64,000 bases of DNA, taken from NCBI RefSeq assembly GCF_031998825.1, contig NZ_DAMACX010000020.1, positions 11,134 to 75,133 of the forward strand, read 5' to 3'. The position numbers and the translations under genes were made by a program. Below are positions 1 to 8,877 of this stretch, piece after piece (positions within the stretch are counted from its first letter, which is position 1; the number at the start of each line of letters is the position of its first letter). The notes beneath the pieces are model-generated. The model worked only from the letters and a program-made list of their open reading frames with translations, was not told where the DNA came from and did no database searches. This DNA comes from Pseudescherichia sp031998825 (GTDB lineage Bacteria > Pseudomonadota > Gammaproteobacteria > Enterobacterales > Enterobacteriaceae).

Positions 1-257
1 GTGCCGGTGTAGGTCAGCAGACCGTTTTGCTCTTTTACGTCATCAATGGTGAGCTGCCAGCCTTCGTGGCTGGTCACCGTATCGCCTGGATTAAACATTA
101 CGCGAGTAACCGGGGAGTCACTGCGGGAGTAGAGACGGTTCTCTCCGGTTGAGGAGAAGAGCAGCGTAACGGTACGCGCATCCATCGCTACAACGGTTCC
201 CAGTCCGAGTTCGCTTTCTGTATCGCTGATCCAGCGTTGACCAAGTGTAAAAGGCAT
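1..257 (-). CDS. rapA: RNA polymerase-associated helicase RapA (HepA), 5' part only
   Basis: The reverse strand from an ATG at 257 reads MPFTLGQRWISDTESELG and runs off the left edge, so only about 85 N-terminal codons are present. This is the N-terminal region of RapA, a Swi2/Snf2-type ATPase that binds RNA polymerase and helps recycle it after transcription. The seen part covers the start of the Tudor-like N-terminal domain; the ATPase motifs lie outside the window. It is transcribed away from polB, which lies upstream on the same strand, as in E. coli. The identification rests on recognising the N-terminal sequence and on synteny. Confidence 0.93.
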   Translation of the reverse strand, partial: MPFTLGQRWISDTESELGLGTVVAMDARTVTLLFSSTGENRLYSRSDSPVTRVMFNPGDTVTSHEGWQLTIDDVKEQNGLLTYTG

Positions 258-409
258 AGTTATTCGGCTCTATATCTCAAATTGCAGGCAATAGTTAGAC
301 CACCGTCATGGGATGACAGCGCGTCAAAAATTGGGGCCAGGATTGGAAAGGGCGCTATGGTACTGGATGCTGAGATGATAGTCACCCGTTCGTCATCATT
401 CAAAACGCA

Positions 410-2767
410 CTAAAAGAGTCCCATCTGCCCCGTCACCAGTGTAGCAAAGTCATCGCCCATAAACGGCAGGATGCCCTCTGCCACCGGCTGTAGCTGGCGA
501 GTTAAGTAGTGATCGTAGTCCAGCGGCGACTGTTGGTAGTCCACCGGCTCGGGGCCGTGGGTGGTCCAGACGTATTTGATGGTGCCGCGCTTCTGGTACT
601 GCAACGCCCGGCCGCGCTTCTGGTTTTGCTCATCCGCCAGCCTCGCCGCCCGCACGTGGGGGGGCACGTTGCGCTGGTACTCCGCCAGCGGACGGCGCAG
701 GCGCTTGCGATAGACCAGCTGGCTATCCAGCTCGCCCGCCATCAACTGGGCAATGGTCTCGCGGATGTAATCCTGATACGGCTCGCGGCGGAAAATGCGC
801 AGGTAGAGCGCCTGCTGGAACGTCTGCGCCAGCGGCGTCCAGTCGGTGCGCACCGTCTCCAGACCCTTGAAAACCATGCGCTGGCTGTCGCCCTCCTGAA
901 TCAGTCCGGCGTAGCGCTTCTTGCTGCCGGTATCCGCCCCGCGAATGGTCGGCATCAGGAAGCGGCAGAAGTGGGTTTCGAACTCCAGCTCCAGCGCGCT
1001 GGTTAAGCCTTTGCTGGCGAGATGCTCCCGCCACCAGTCGTTGACCAGCTCCACCAGCGCCTGGCCGATGCGCGCGGCCTCCTCTTCGCTATGGGCGTGC
1101 TTCAGCCAGACGAAGGTGGAGTCCGTGTCGCCGTAGATCACCTCGTAACCCTGGGACTCGATCAGGGTTTTGGTCTGACGCATGATCTCATGCCCGCGCA
1201 TGGTGATCGACGACGCCAGCCGGGGATCGAAGAAGCGGCAGGCGCTGGTGCCCAGCACGCCGTAAAAGGCGTTCATGATGATCTTCAGCGCCTGGGAGAG
1301 CGGCTTGTTACCCTGGCGTTTGGCCTCATCGCGGCCGTGCCAGATCTGGCCGACAATCTCCGGCAGGCAGTGCTTCTCGCGGGAGAACCACGCCCCAAGA
1401 AAGCCCTCGCTACTGTGGGTTTCGTCCGGCTGTGCCATGCCCTCTATCAGCCCCACCGGATCGATCAGAAAGGTGCGAATGATCGACGGGTAGAGGCTCT
1501 TATAGTCCAGCACCAGCACCGAGTCATACAGGCCGGGCGTGGAGTCCATCACATAGCCGCCGGGGCTGGCCTGCGGCGGCACGTCACCGAGATTCGGGGC
1601 CACGTAGCCCGCCCGGTGCATGCGGGGAAAATAGAGATGGCTGAAGGCCGCTACCGACCCGCCGTGGCGATCCACAGGCAGACCGTTGACCGAGGCGCGC
1701 TCGAGCAGGAAGGGCATGATCGCGGTCTTATGGAAAATGCGCGTCACCAGCTCGCAGTCTTTCAGGTTGTAGGTGGCGAGGGCTGGCTTATCTTCATTGA
1801 AGCGTCGCTCAATCTCGTCCATTCGGTCCCACGGGTTATCGATCGACTTGCCTTCCCCGAGCAGCTCCCGGGCTACCGACTCAAGAGAGAATGACTGGAA
1901 GTTCCAGAAGGCGGACTTCAGGGCATCGATGCCGTCGATAATCAGCCGGCCCGCCATCTGGGCAAAGAAGACGCCGTTCTTGAAGCCGTGCTCGCGCCAC
2001 TCCAGCTCGCTGTTGCCACGTCCCAGCCGCAGCGGGACGCCGTAGCGCTCGGCATGCTTCTGTAACACGCGGAGATCGAACTGCACCACGTTCCAGCCGA
2101 TCAGCACGTCCGGATCGTGGGCGGCAAACCAGGCGTTGAGCTTCTCCAGCAGCTGCCGACGGCTGGCAACGTACTCCAGATGAAAGTCGAGGCCCGAGGC
2201 GTCGCCGTTTTCCGGCCCGAGCATATAGACCGTGCGCTGGCCGCACCCTTCCAGCCCGATGCAGTACAGCTCGCCGTGGCGGGTGGTTTCGATATCCAGC
2301 GAGACCCACTTCAGCGGCGGGCGGTAGTGCGGGCTGGGCTTCAGGCGGGCATTCACCAGCGCGCCGTCGCGCGCTTCGCCGCTGACCCACACCGGGGCGG
2401 TGATAAAACGCTCCATCAGAAAACGCTCCGGCGGGCGGACGTCGGCTTCGTACAGGGTTACGCCGCCCTCGCGGAGCAGTTTCTCGTAGCGCATCAGCTG
2501 GCGATGGGCACGGCAGTAGAGGCCGTGCACCGGCTGGCGGCTGAAGTCTTTCAGCTCAAGCGGCGTCAGGCGGTAATGGCTTTCACCCGCGAGGATCCGC
2601 TGTGCCTGGGGCACCTGCGCCGAGGGGATAAACGCCACCGACTCCTGCACGGGCAGCACCACCCGTAGCGGGCCGCTGTCGGTTGCCAGCCAGAATTCGA
2701 TCTCGGTGCCCTGAGGGGTATCCCGCCAGTGCCGGGTCAGTAAAAAGCCTTCTTGCGCCTGCGCCAC
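410..2767 (-). CDS. polB: DNA polymerase II (family B, SOS-inducible)
   Basis: A 785-residue family B DNA polymerase with 3'-5' proofreading, used in replication restart and translesion synthesis. E. coli PolB has 783 residues. The exonuclease I motif DIETT is seen at residues 158-162. The polymerase motifs DYKSLYPSII, KIIMNAFYG and YGDTDS follow in the expected order, and the C-terminus ends in QMGLF, a clamp-binding type tail. The start is GTG at 2767 (MAQAQEGF), as in E. coli. A LexA box at 2825-2840 supports SOS control. The gene follows araD on the same strand. Confidence 0.98.
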   Translation of the reverse strand: MAQAQEGFLLTRHWRDTPQGTEIEFWLATDSGPLRVVLPVQESVAFIPSAQVPQAQRILAGESHYRLTPLELKDFSRQPVHGLYCRAHRQLMRYEKLLREGGVTLYEADVRPPERFLMERFITAPVWVSGEARDGALVNARLKPSPHYRPPLKWVSLDIETTRHGELYCIGLEGCGQRTVYMLGPENGDASGLDFHLEYVASRRQLLEKLNAWFAAHDPDVLIGWNVVQFDLRVLQKHAERYGVPLRLGRGNSELEWREHGFKNGVFFAQMAGRLIIDGIDALKSAFWNFQSFSLESVARELLGEGKSIDNPWDRMDEIERRFNEDKPALATYNLKDCELVTRIFHKTAIMPFLLERASVNGLPVDRHGGSVAAFSHLYFPRMHRAGYVAPNLGDVPPQASPGGYVMDSTPGLYDSVLVLDYKSLYPSIIRTFLIDPVGLIEGMAQPDETHSSEGFLGAWFSREKHCLPEIVGQIWHGRDEAKRQGNKPLSQALKIIMNAFYGVLGTSACRFFDPRLASSITMRGHEIMRQTKTLIESQGYEVIYGDTDSTFVWLKHAHSEEEAARIGQALVELVNDWWREHLASKGLTSALELEFETHFCRFLMPTIRGADTGSKKRYAGLIQEGDSQRMVFKGLETVRTDWTPLAQTFQQALYLRIFRREPYQDYIRETIAQLMAGELDSQLVYRKRLRRPLAEYQRNVPPHVRAARLADEQNQKRGRALQYQKRGTIKYVWTTHGPEPVDYQQSPLDYDHYLTRQLQPVAEGILPFMGDDFATLVTGQMGLF

Positions 2768-2780
2768 GCCGTGTTCTCAT

Positions 2781-2810
2781 AAAATAAAACCAGGCGTTAT
2801 TATAGCCTGG
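2781..2810 (-). terminator. Probable araBAD terminator overlapping the polB promoter
   Basis: On the minus strand CCAGGC and GCCTGG form a 6-bp stem around a 9-nt loop, followed by a T-rich tract. It lies after araD and 14 nt before the polB start codon. The loop contains TATAAT, which could also serve as the polB -10 element. Terminator function is inferred from shape. Confidence 0.65.
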
Positions 2811-2824
2811 TTTCACTGTTTTAG

Positions 2825-2840
2825 CTGGGTTTTTATACAG
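2825..2840 (-). promoter_or_regulatory. LexA box of polB
   Basis: On the minus strand the 16-mer CTGTATAAAAACCCAG fits the LexA consensus CTG-N10-CAG. It closely resembles the known E. coli polB (dinA) operator. It begins 2 bp from the araD stop codon and lies upstream of a TATAAT at 2799-2804. This supports SOS induction of polB. Confidence 0.85.
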
Positions 2841-2842
2841 TC

Positions 2843-3538
2843 TTACTGGCCATAATAGGCCTTCGCCCCATGCTTGCGCAGGTAGTGCTTATCCAGCAGC
2901 GTCTGCTGCATCGCGGGCAGATCCGGGGTGAGCTGGCGACAGAAGATACCCATGTAGGCGACCTCCTCCAGCACGATGGCGTTATGCACCGCGTCGTCGG
3001 CGTTCTTGCCCCAGGCAAAGGGACCGTGGGAGTGCACCAGCACGCCGGGCATCTGAGCAGCGTCGATGCCTTGATGTTTAAAGGTCTCGACGATCACCTC
3101 ACCGGTCTCCCACTCATACTCGCCGTTAATTTCGGCATCGGTCATTTTGCGGGTGCAGGGGATAGGGCCGTAGAAGTAGTCGGCGTGGGTAGTGCCGGTA
3201 GCCGGAATAGACTGTCCCGCCTGCGCCCAGATGGTGGCGTGACGCGAGTGGGTATGCACAATGCCGCCGATGGTGGGGAAAGCCTGGTAGAGCAGGCGAT
3301 GGGTCGGGGTGTCGGAGGAGGGTTTTTTCGTCCCCTCGACCACCTCGCCGGTTTCGATGCTCACCACCACCATATCCTCTGCGGTCATTACGCCGTAGTC
3401 GACGCCCGAGGGCTTGATGACAAACACGCCGCGCTCGCGATCCACGGCGCTGACGTTGCCCCAGGTGAGGGTGACCAGATTATGTTTCGGCAGGGCCAGG
3501 TTGGCTTCCAGCACCTGGCGTTTGAGATCTTCAAGCAT
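2843..3538 (-). CDS. araD: L-ribulose-5-phosphate 4-epimerase
   Basis: A 231-residue class II aldolase/epimerase that converts L-ribulose-5-phosphate to D-xylulose-5-phosphate, the last step of arabinose entry into the pentose phosphate pathway. The start MLEDLKRQVLEANLALPKHN at 3538 matches the E. coli protein; an in-frame ATG four codons upstream is less likely. Zinc-binding histidines lie in GGIVHTHSRHATIW and later in VLVHSHGPFAWG. It is the last gene of araBAD, separated from araA by a short gap that holds a REP element. Confidence 0.98.
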   Translation of the reverse strand: MLEDLKRQVLEANLALPKHNLVTLTWGNVSAVDRERGVFVIKPSGVDYGVMTAEDMVVVSIETGEVVEGTKKPSSDTPTHRLLYQAFPTIGGIVHTHSRHATIWAQAGQSIPATGTTHADYFYGPIPCTRKMTDAEINGEYEWETGEVIVETFKHQGIDAAQMPGVLVHSHGPFAWGKNADDAVHNAIVLEEVAYMGIFCRQLTPDLPAMQQTLLDKHYLRKHGAKAYYGQ

Positions 3539-3554
3539 AGTTATCTCCACGTAG

Positions 3555-3580
3555 GCCCGGTAAGCGCAGCGCCACCGGGC
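3555..3580. repeat. REP element between araA and araD
   Basis: The palindromic arms GCCCGGT and ACCGGGC flank a GCGCAGCGCC-type centre, the typical enterobacterial REP/PU form. It sits in the 51-nt araA-araD gap, where it can stabilise upstream mRNA and lower araD expression. That role is known for REP elements in general and is inferred here. Confidence 0.85.
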
Positions 3581-3589
3581 GTTACGGAC

Positions 3590-5092
3590 TTAACGTTTAG
3601 AGCCGTAATAGACTTCGTTCCAGCGCAGCGCATCTTTGAACGCCGGCAGGCGGGTATCGTTATCGATCACCGCCAGCTCAATGTCGTGCAGCTCGGCGAA
3701 CTGGCGCATGTCGCTGAGATCCAGCGCGTGGCTGAAGACGGTGTGGTGCGCGCCCCCGGCAACGATCCACGCCTCGGAGGCGGTAGCCAGATCCGGCTGG
3801 GCTTTCCACAGCGCGTTGGCCACCGGCAGCTTCGGCAGCTGGTGCGGGGTCTCGACGGAATCAACGCAGTTCACCAGCAGGCGGAAACGATCCCCCAGAT
3901 CGATCAGGCTGGCGTTGATCGCCGGGCCGGTTTTGGTCGAGAAGATCAGGCGGGCCGGATCGGCTTTGCCGCCGATGCCGAGGTACTGCACGTCGAGGAT
4001 CGGTTTCTCATCCAGGGCGATGGTCGGGCACACTTCCAGCATATGGGAGCCGAGCACCAGATCGTTGCCGTCCTCAAAGTGGTAGGTGTAGTCCTCCATA
4101 AAGGAGGTGCCGCCCTGCAGACCGGTTGCCATCACCTTCATGATGCGAAGCAGGGCGGCGGTTTTCCAGTCGCCTTCGCCCGCAAAGCCGTAGCCCTGCT
4201 GCATCAGGCGCTGCACGGCGAGGCCCGGGAGCTGCTTCAGACCGTGCAGATCTTCAAAGGTGGTGGTGAAGGCGTGGAAGCCACCCTGCTCAAGGAAGCG
4301 TTTCATGCCCAGCTCAATGCGGGCGGCGTCAATCACGTTCTGGCGTTTATCGCCGTTAACCTGTGCGGCAGCGGTCAGGCGGTAGCTGCTCTCATACTCA
4401 TCCACCAGCGCACTGATATCGCCTTCGCTGATGTCGTTAACCACCTGCACCAGATCGCCCACCGCCCAGGTATTCACTGAGAAGCCGAACTTGATCTGCG
4501 CCGCCACTTTATCGCCGTCGGTTACCGCGACTTCACGCATGTTGTCGCCGAAGCGGCACACTTTCAGATGGCGGGTATCCTGTTTGGAGACCGCGTGGCG
4601 CATCCATGCCCCGATGCGCTGCTGGGCTTTCCCATCCTGCCAGTGGCCGGTCACCACGCTGTGCTGCTGGCGCATCCGCGCGCCGATAAAGCCGAACTCG
4701 CGGCCGCCGTGCGCGGTCTGGTTCAGGTTCATAAAGTCCATGTCGATACTGTCCCACGGCAGGGAAGCGTTGAACTGGGTATGGAACTGCAGCAGCGGCT
4801 TGTTCAGGATGGTCAGGCCGTTGATCCACATTTTGGCCGGAGAGAAGGTGTGCAGCCACACCACCAGGCCCGCACACCTGTCGTCGTAGTTGGCGTCGCG
4901 GCAGATAGCGGTGATCTCATCCGGCGAGGTGCCGAGCGGCTTCAGTACCAGCTTGCAGGGCAGTTTGGCTTCGCCGTTCAGAGCGTTCACCACCTGCTCA
5001 GCGTGCTGCGTGACCTGGCGCAGGGTCTCCGGGCCATAGAGATGCTGGCTGCCAATCACAAACCATACTTCGTAGTTATTAAAAATAGTCAT
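3590..5092 (-). CDS. araA: L-arabinose isomerase
   Basis: A 500-residue cytoplasmic isomerase, the same length as E. coli AraA, converting L-arabinose to L-ribulose with a Mn2+ cofactor. The N-terminus MTIFNNYEVWFVIGSQHLYG and the conserved segments EDYTYHFEDGNDLVLGSHMLE and AWIVAGGAHHTVFSH are diagnostic. It is the second gene of araBAD, 11 nt after araB. Expression should follow the AraC- and CRP-dependent araB promoter. Confidence 0.98.
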   Translation of the reverse strand: MTIFNNYEVWFVIGSQHLYGPETLRQVTQHAEQVVNALNGEAKLPCKLVLKPLGTSPDEITAICRDANYDDRCAGLVVWLHTFSPAKMWINGLTILNKPLLQFHTQFNASLPWDSIDMDFMNLNQTAHGGREFGFIGARMRQQHSVVTGHWQDGKAQQRIGAWMRHAVSKQDTRHLKVCRFGDNMREVAVTDGDKVAAQIKFGFSVNTWAVGDLVQVVNDISEGDISALVDEYESSYRLTAAAQVNGDKRQNVIDAARIELGMKRFLEQGGFHAFTTTFEDLHGLKQLPGLAVQRLMQQGYGFAGEGDWKTAALLRIMKVMATGLQGGTSFMEDYTYHFEDGNDLVLGSHMLEVCPTIALDEKPILDVQYLGIGGKADPARLIFSTKTGPAINASLIDLGDRFRLLVNCVDSVETPHQLPKLPVANALWKAQPDLATASEAWIVAGGAHHTVFSHALDLSDMRQFAELHDIELAVIDNDTRLPAFKDALRWNEVYYGSKR

Positions 5093-5103
5093 TATCGTGT
5101 CCT

Positions 5104-6798
5104 TTAATGGGTCAGAGCGGCCTGCGACGCTGGCGCGGCTGAAGGGAGATAGTGTTGCTCAGCGCTGGCCGCCCAGTGCTGGTAGCGGCGATAGAGCTGT
5201 TCAAAGCGTTGCGCCTGAGCGGGAGCAGGCTGGAGCGTGTTTTCGACGGCGCTGGCCATGTGGCGCTGCGCGGTCGGGATATCCGGATGATCCCCTGCGG
5301 CGACGGCGGCGAAGATCGCCGCGCCAAGGGCACAGCACTGATCGGAGGCGACAATCTGCAGCGGACGGTTGAGCACGTCGCAGCAGGCCTGCATGATCAC
5401 CCGGTTTTTACGGGCGATACCGCCGAGGGCCATCACGTTGTTGACCGCGATCCCCTGGTCGGTAAAGCACTCCATGATGGCGCGCGCGCCGAAGGCGGTG
5501 GCGGCAATCAGCCCGCCAAATAGCAGCGGCGCGTCGGTGGCAAGGTTAAGGTCGGTGATCACCCCCTTCAGACGCTGGTTAGCGTTGGGGGTGCGGCGAC
5601 CGTTGAACCAGTCGAGGATCACCGGGAGGTGATCGAGAGAAGGATTCTCCGCCCAGGCATGGGTCAGGGCGGGTAACAGCTGTTTCTGGCTCGCCTGGAT
5701 CTGGGTTTTCAGCTCTGGATGCTGGAGCGCAAGCTGCTCAAGCGGCCAGCCGAGGATGCGGCCAAACCAGGCGTAGATATCGCCGAAGGCCGACTGCCCG
5801 GCCTCAAGGCCGATAAAGTCCGGGACCACGCTGCCGTCAACCTGGCCGCAGATGCCTTTCACCGCGCGATCGCCAACGCTGGGCTTATCGGCAATCAGAA
5901 TGTCGCAGGTTGAGGTGCCAATCACCTTCACCAGCGTGTTCGGCTGCGCCCCTGCGCCCACTGCGCCCATATGGCAGTCGAATGCGCCGCCGGCAATCAC
6001 CACTTTTTCCGACAGGCCCAGACGCTGCGCCCACTCCGGGCTCAGGTTGCCCACCGGCAGATCGGCGGTATACGTCTCGGTAAACATCGGCCAGCTGAGA
6101 TGCTTATTGATGATGGGATCCAGCTCGTCAAAAAAGCTGGCTGGGGGCAGGCCGCCCCAGCTTTCGTGCCAGAGGGATTTGTGTCCAGCGCTGCAGCGCC
6201 CGCGGCGAATATCCTGCGGGCGAACGGTGTTGGAGAGCAGGGCGGGAACCCAGTCGCACAGCTCAATCCACGAGGTAGCGGCCTGGGCGACGGCAGCATC
6301 CTGACGGGTGACGTGCAGGATCTTGGCCCAGAACCACTCGCTGGAGTAGATCCCGCCGATATAGCGTGAGTAGTCGGTTTTGCCCGGCTGATGGCAGAGG
6401 CGGGTGATAGCCTCGGCTTCCTCTACCGCTGTGTGATCTTTCCAGAGCACGAACATGGCGTTGGGGTTGTCGGCAAACTCCGGGCGCAGCGCCAGCACGC
6501 GCCCCTCGGCGTCAATGGGCGCTGGCGTCGAGCCGGTGCTGTCCACGCCGATGCCGCTCACCTGCTCGCGCTGTTCGGCGCTCAGCTGGGCCAGCACGCT
6601 CTTGATTGCCGCCTCCATCGACTCGATATAGTCGCGTGGGTGATGGCGAAACTGGTTGCGCGGAGCGTCGCAATAACGCCCCTCCTGCCAGCGCGGATAC
6701 CACTCCACGCTGGTGGCGATCTCAGTGCCGAGCTCGCAGTCTACTGCCAGCGCGCGTACTGAATCGCTGCCAAAATCGAGGCCAATTGCAATTGCCAT
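5104..6798 (-). CDS. araB: Ribulokinase
   Basis: A 564-residue FGGY-family kinase (E. coli 566) that phosphorylates L-ribulose with ATP. The N-terminal MAIAIGLDFGSDSVRALAVD holds the phosphate-1 motif of the actin-like fold. VKVIGTSTCDIL and the C-terminal NNVMALGGIARKNRVIMQ are typical ribulokinase segments. It is the first gene of araBAD, with the promoter and AraC sites directly upstream, and is divergent from araC. Confidence 0.98.
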   Translation of the reverse strand: MAIAIGLDFGSDSVRALAVDCELGTEIATSVEWYPRWQEGRYCDAPRNQFRHHPRDYIESMEAAIKSVLAQLSAEQREQVSGIGVDSTGSTPAPIDAEGRVLALRPEFADNPNAMFVLWKDHTAVEEAEAITRLCHQPGKTDYSRYIGGIYSSEWFWAKILHVTRQDAAVAQAATSWIELCDWVPALLSNTVRPQDIRRGRCSAGHKSLWHESWGGLPPASFFDELDPIINKHLSWPMFTETYTADLPVGNLSPEWAQRLGLSEKVVIAGGAFDCHMGAVGAGAQPNTLVKVIGTSTCDILIADKPSVGDRAVKGICGQVDGSVVPDFIGLEAGQSAFGDIYAWFGRILGWPLEQLALQHPELKTQIQASQKQLLPALTHAWAENPSLDHLPVILDWFNGRRTPNANQRLKGVITDLNLATDAPLLFGGLIAATAFGARAIMECFTDQGIAVNNVMALGGIARKNRVIMQACCDVLNRPLQIVASDQCCALGAAIFAAVAAGDHPDIPTAQRHMASAVENTLQPAPAQAQRFEQLYRRYQHWAASAEQHYLPSAAPASQAALTH

Positions 6799-6832
6799 CG
6801 TCTTACTCCATCCAAAATAACCGTATGGAGAA

Positions 6833-6896
6833 ACATTAGAGACAGGGGCTAAAAAGCGTCAGGCAGGATCCGCTAATCTTATGGATAAAAATGCTG
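6833..6896 (-). promoter_or_regulatory. araBAD promoter with AraC sites araI1 and araI2
   Basis: On the minus strand the araI1 half-site AGCATTTTTATCCATA occupies 6880-6895 and araI2 (TAGCGGATCCTGCCTGA) 6859-6875. Both nearly match E. coli. The -35 CTGACG (6857-6862) overlaps araI2, and the -10 TAATGT is at 6833-6838 with an 18-bp spacer. The araI1 centre lies 90 bp from the araB start codon. Confidence 0.88.
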
Positions 6897-6909
6897 TTCC
6901 AGCGGAAAG

Positions 6910-6925
6910 TGTGACTCACTGCAAA
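6910..6925. promoter_or_regulatory. CRP site between araC and araB
   Basis: TGTGACTCACTGCAAA fits TGTGA-N6-TCACA with one strong half. It corresponds in position and sequence to the E. coli ara CRP site. Its centre lies about 30 bp upstream of the araI1 centre, so it should support catabolite-sensitive activation of araBAD and araC. Confidence 0.8.
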
Positions 6926-6929
6926 TATT

Positions 6930-6962
6930 CAATGTGGACATTTCTGCCGGGTTTATAGACAC
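6930..6962. promoter_or_regulatory. araO1 operator and araC promoter region
   Basis: This stretch aligns with the E. coli araO1 region, including ATGTGGACATTTCTGCCG and TTATAGACAC. The TGGACA (6935-6940) and GACACT (6958-6963) elements fit the araC promoter. AraC bound here would repress its own gene. The assignment is by similarity to the E. coli layout. Confidence 0.65.
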
Positions 6963-7135
6963 TTTTGTTACCCCTTTTTATCGGTGTAGATTAGACAAAA
7001 CGGGGAAAGTGCTTTTATCTGGCGGGGTTGTCACGCTGCGGTTTTTGTCGCAGGTTGAGCAGAGTAGCAGAGTGATGAAATAAAACCCAATATGGACAAA
7101 TGGTTTCCTTGACCACCACCTGGAGCGCGCTGTTT
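6963..7135 (+). promoter_or_regulatory. araC leader with araO2
   Basis: This is the rest of the 337-nt araB-araC gap. The araO2-like sequence AATATGGACAAATGGTTTCC lies at about 7089-7108, shortly before the araC start. In E. coli araO2 forms the repression loop with araI1. Nothing protein-coding is convincing here. Confidence 0.7.
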
Positions 7136-7981
7136 ATGGCTGAATTGCAAAACGATCCTCTGCTGCCCGGCTATTCGTTTAATGCCCATCTGGTCGCCGG
7201 GCTGACGCCCATCGAGGCCGACGGCTACCTCGATTTCTTTGTCGACCGTCCGCTGGGGATGAAGGGCTACATTCTTAACCTGACGGTGCGAGGGGAGGGG
7301 ATCGTCAACAACAACGGTCGGCAGTTTGTCTGCCGCCCCGGCGATATCCTGCTTTTCCCGCCTGGCGAGGTGCACCACTATGGCCGTCACCCTGAGGCGC
7401 GGGAGTGGTATCACCAGTGGGTCTACTTCCGGCCGCGCGCCTACTGGCATGAGTGGCTGACCTGGCCAACCCTTTTTGCCCAGACCGGCTATTTCCGTCC
7501 TGACGACCTCCATCAGTCCAGCTTTAGCGAGCTGTTTGCCCAGATCATCAGCGCAGGGCAGCGGGGCGGGCGCTACAGCGAGCTACTGGCGATCAACCTG
7601 CTGGAGCAGGTGCTGCTGCGGCGTATGGATGCGATCAACGAATCGCTGCATCCGCCGCTGGATAACCGGGTGCGTGACGCCTGCCAGTACATCAGCGATC
7701 ACCTGGCGGATAACCACTTCGATATTGCCGGCGTGGCGCAGCACGTCTGCCTGTCGCCGTCGCGGCTGTCGCACCTCTTCCGCCAGCAGCTGGGGGTCAG
7801 CGTGCTCAGCTGGCGGGAGGATCAGCGCATCAGCCAGGCTAAGCTGCTGCTCAGCACCACGCGGATGCCCATCGCCAGCGTCGGGCGCAACGTCGGCTTT
7901 GAGGATCAGCTCTACTTCTCTCGGGTGTTTAAAAAATGTACCGGAGCCAGCCCGAGCGAGTTCCGCGCGGGGTGTGAATAA
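7136..7981 (+). CDS. araC: Arabinose-responsive regulator AraC
   Basis: A 281-residue AraC-family regulator with an N-terminal arabinose-binding cupin (about 1-165) and a C-terminal domain with two helix-turn-helix motifs (about 180-280: FDIAGVAQHVCLSPSRLSHL, then ASVGRNVGFEDQLYFSRVF). It activates araBAD with arabinose and represses by looping without it. The start MAELQNDPLLPGYSFN at 7136 matches the family; the upstream in-frame ATG at 7100 would place araO2 inside the gene. It is divergent from araB and may also control the symporter/GH43 pair at 57028-59384. Confidence 0.98.
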   Translation: MAELQNDPLLPGYSFNAHLVAGLTPIEADGYLDFFVDRPLGMKGYILNLTVRGEGIVNNNGRQFVCRPGDILLFPPGEVHHYGRHPEAREWYHQWVYFRPRAYWHEWLTWPTLFAQTGYFRPDDLHQSSFSELFAQIISAGQRGGRYSELLAINLLEQVLLRRMDAINESLHPPLDNRVRDACQYISDHLADNHFDIAGVAQHVCLSPSRLSHLFRQQLGVSVLSWREDQRISQAKLLLSTTRMPIASVGRNVGFEDQLYFSRVFKKCTGASPSEFRAGCE

Positions 7982-8106
7982 CGTAAAGAAACGAAATGCC
8001 GCCGCCGAGGTCTGATACAGACAGTAAACTAATCGGACAATTGCAGGCTTGACGAGGCGCTACCGGCTCAGGAGAATCCCTGCTTCGTCACTAAAACGGA
8101 CAGCGT

Positions 8107-8877
8107 ATGCAGGCATTTCTGGAACATTTTATTACGCAATCAGCGACCTATACGCTCATTGCGATCGCCCTTGTGGCTTTTCTGGAGTCGCTGGCGCTGG
8201 TGGGACTGATCCTGCCCGGCACGGTGATGATGGCCGGACTCGGGGCGCTAATCGGCAGCGGCGAGGTGAACTTCTGGTATGCCTGGCTGGCGGGGATTGT
8301 CGGCTGCCTGCTGGGAGACTGGATCTCCTTCTGGCTCGGCTGGCGCTTTAAAAAGCCGCTGCACCGCTGGTCGTTTATGAAAAAGAACAAGGCGCTGCTC
8401 GATAAGACCGAGCATGCCCTGCACCAGCACAGCATGTTTACCATTCTGGTCGGCCGCTTTGTCGGGCCAACCCGCCCGCTGGTGCCGATGGTTGCCGGGA
8501 TGCTCGATCTCCCGGTCAGCAAGTTTATCCTGCCTAACGTTATCGGCTGCCTGCTCTGGCCGCCGTTCTACTTTTTACCGGGTATTCTCGCCGGGGCGGC
8601 GATTGATATTCCTGCCGACGAGCAGAGCGGGGCGTTCAAATGGCTGCTGCTGGGCGCGGCGCTGCTGCTCTGGGTAGCAGTGTGGCTCTGCTGGCGACTG
8701 TGGCGCAGCGGCAAGTCCGGCAGCGATCGGCTGACAAAATACCTGCCACGCGGACGGCTGCTGTGGGTGGCTCCGCTGCTGCTCGGCGTGGCGGTGATTG
8801 CCTGCGTGGCGGTGGCTCGCCATCCGCTGATGCCTGCCTATCTAACGATTCTCGGTAAGGTCATCACCGGTCACTGA
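8107..8877 (+). CDS. yabI: DedA-family inner membrane protein YabI
   Basis: A 256-residue polytopic DedA/VTT-domain protein. The DedA signature GRFVGPTRPLVPMVAGM is present, with the acidic residue in LVAFLESLALVGLILPG. Several hydrophobic segments follow. DedA proteins are thought to move lipid carriers or phospholipids across the inner membrane and support the proton motive force; the specific role of YabI is not clear. Its stop overlaps the end of the convergent thiQ by 7 nt. Confidence 0.95.
   Translation: MQAFLEHFITQSATYTLIAIALVAFLESLALVGLILPGTVMMAGLGALIGSGEVNFWYAWLAGIVGCLLGDWISFWLGWRFKKPLHRWSFMKKNKALLDKTEHALHQHSMFTILVGRFVGPTRPLVPMVAGMLDLPVSKFILPNVIGCLLWPPFYFLPGILAGAAIDIPADEQSGAFKWLLLGAALLLWVAVWLCWRLWRSGKSGSDRLTKYLPRGRLLWVAPLLLGVAVIACVAVARHPLMPAYLTILGKVITGH

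Noticed and set aside
1022..1894. A 290-codon plus-strand frame opposite polB
   Set aside because: It is antisense to the polB catalytic region, with no ribosome site or family match that I can recognise.
2870..4480. A 536-codon open frame on the plus strand opposite araD and araA
   Set aside because: It is the mirror of GC-rich araDA coding sequence, has low-complexity His/Gly/Val-rich content and no family features. The two minus-strand genes are certain.
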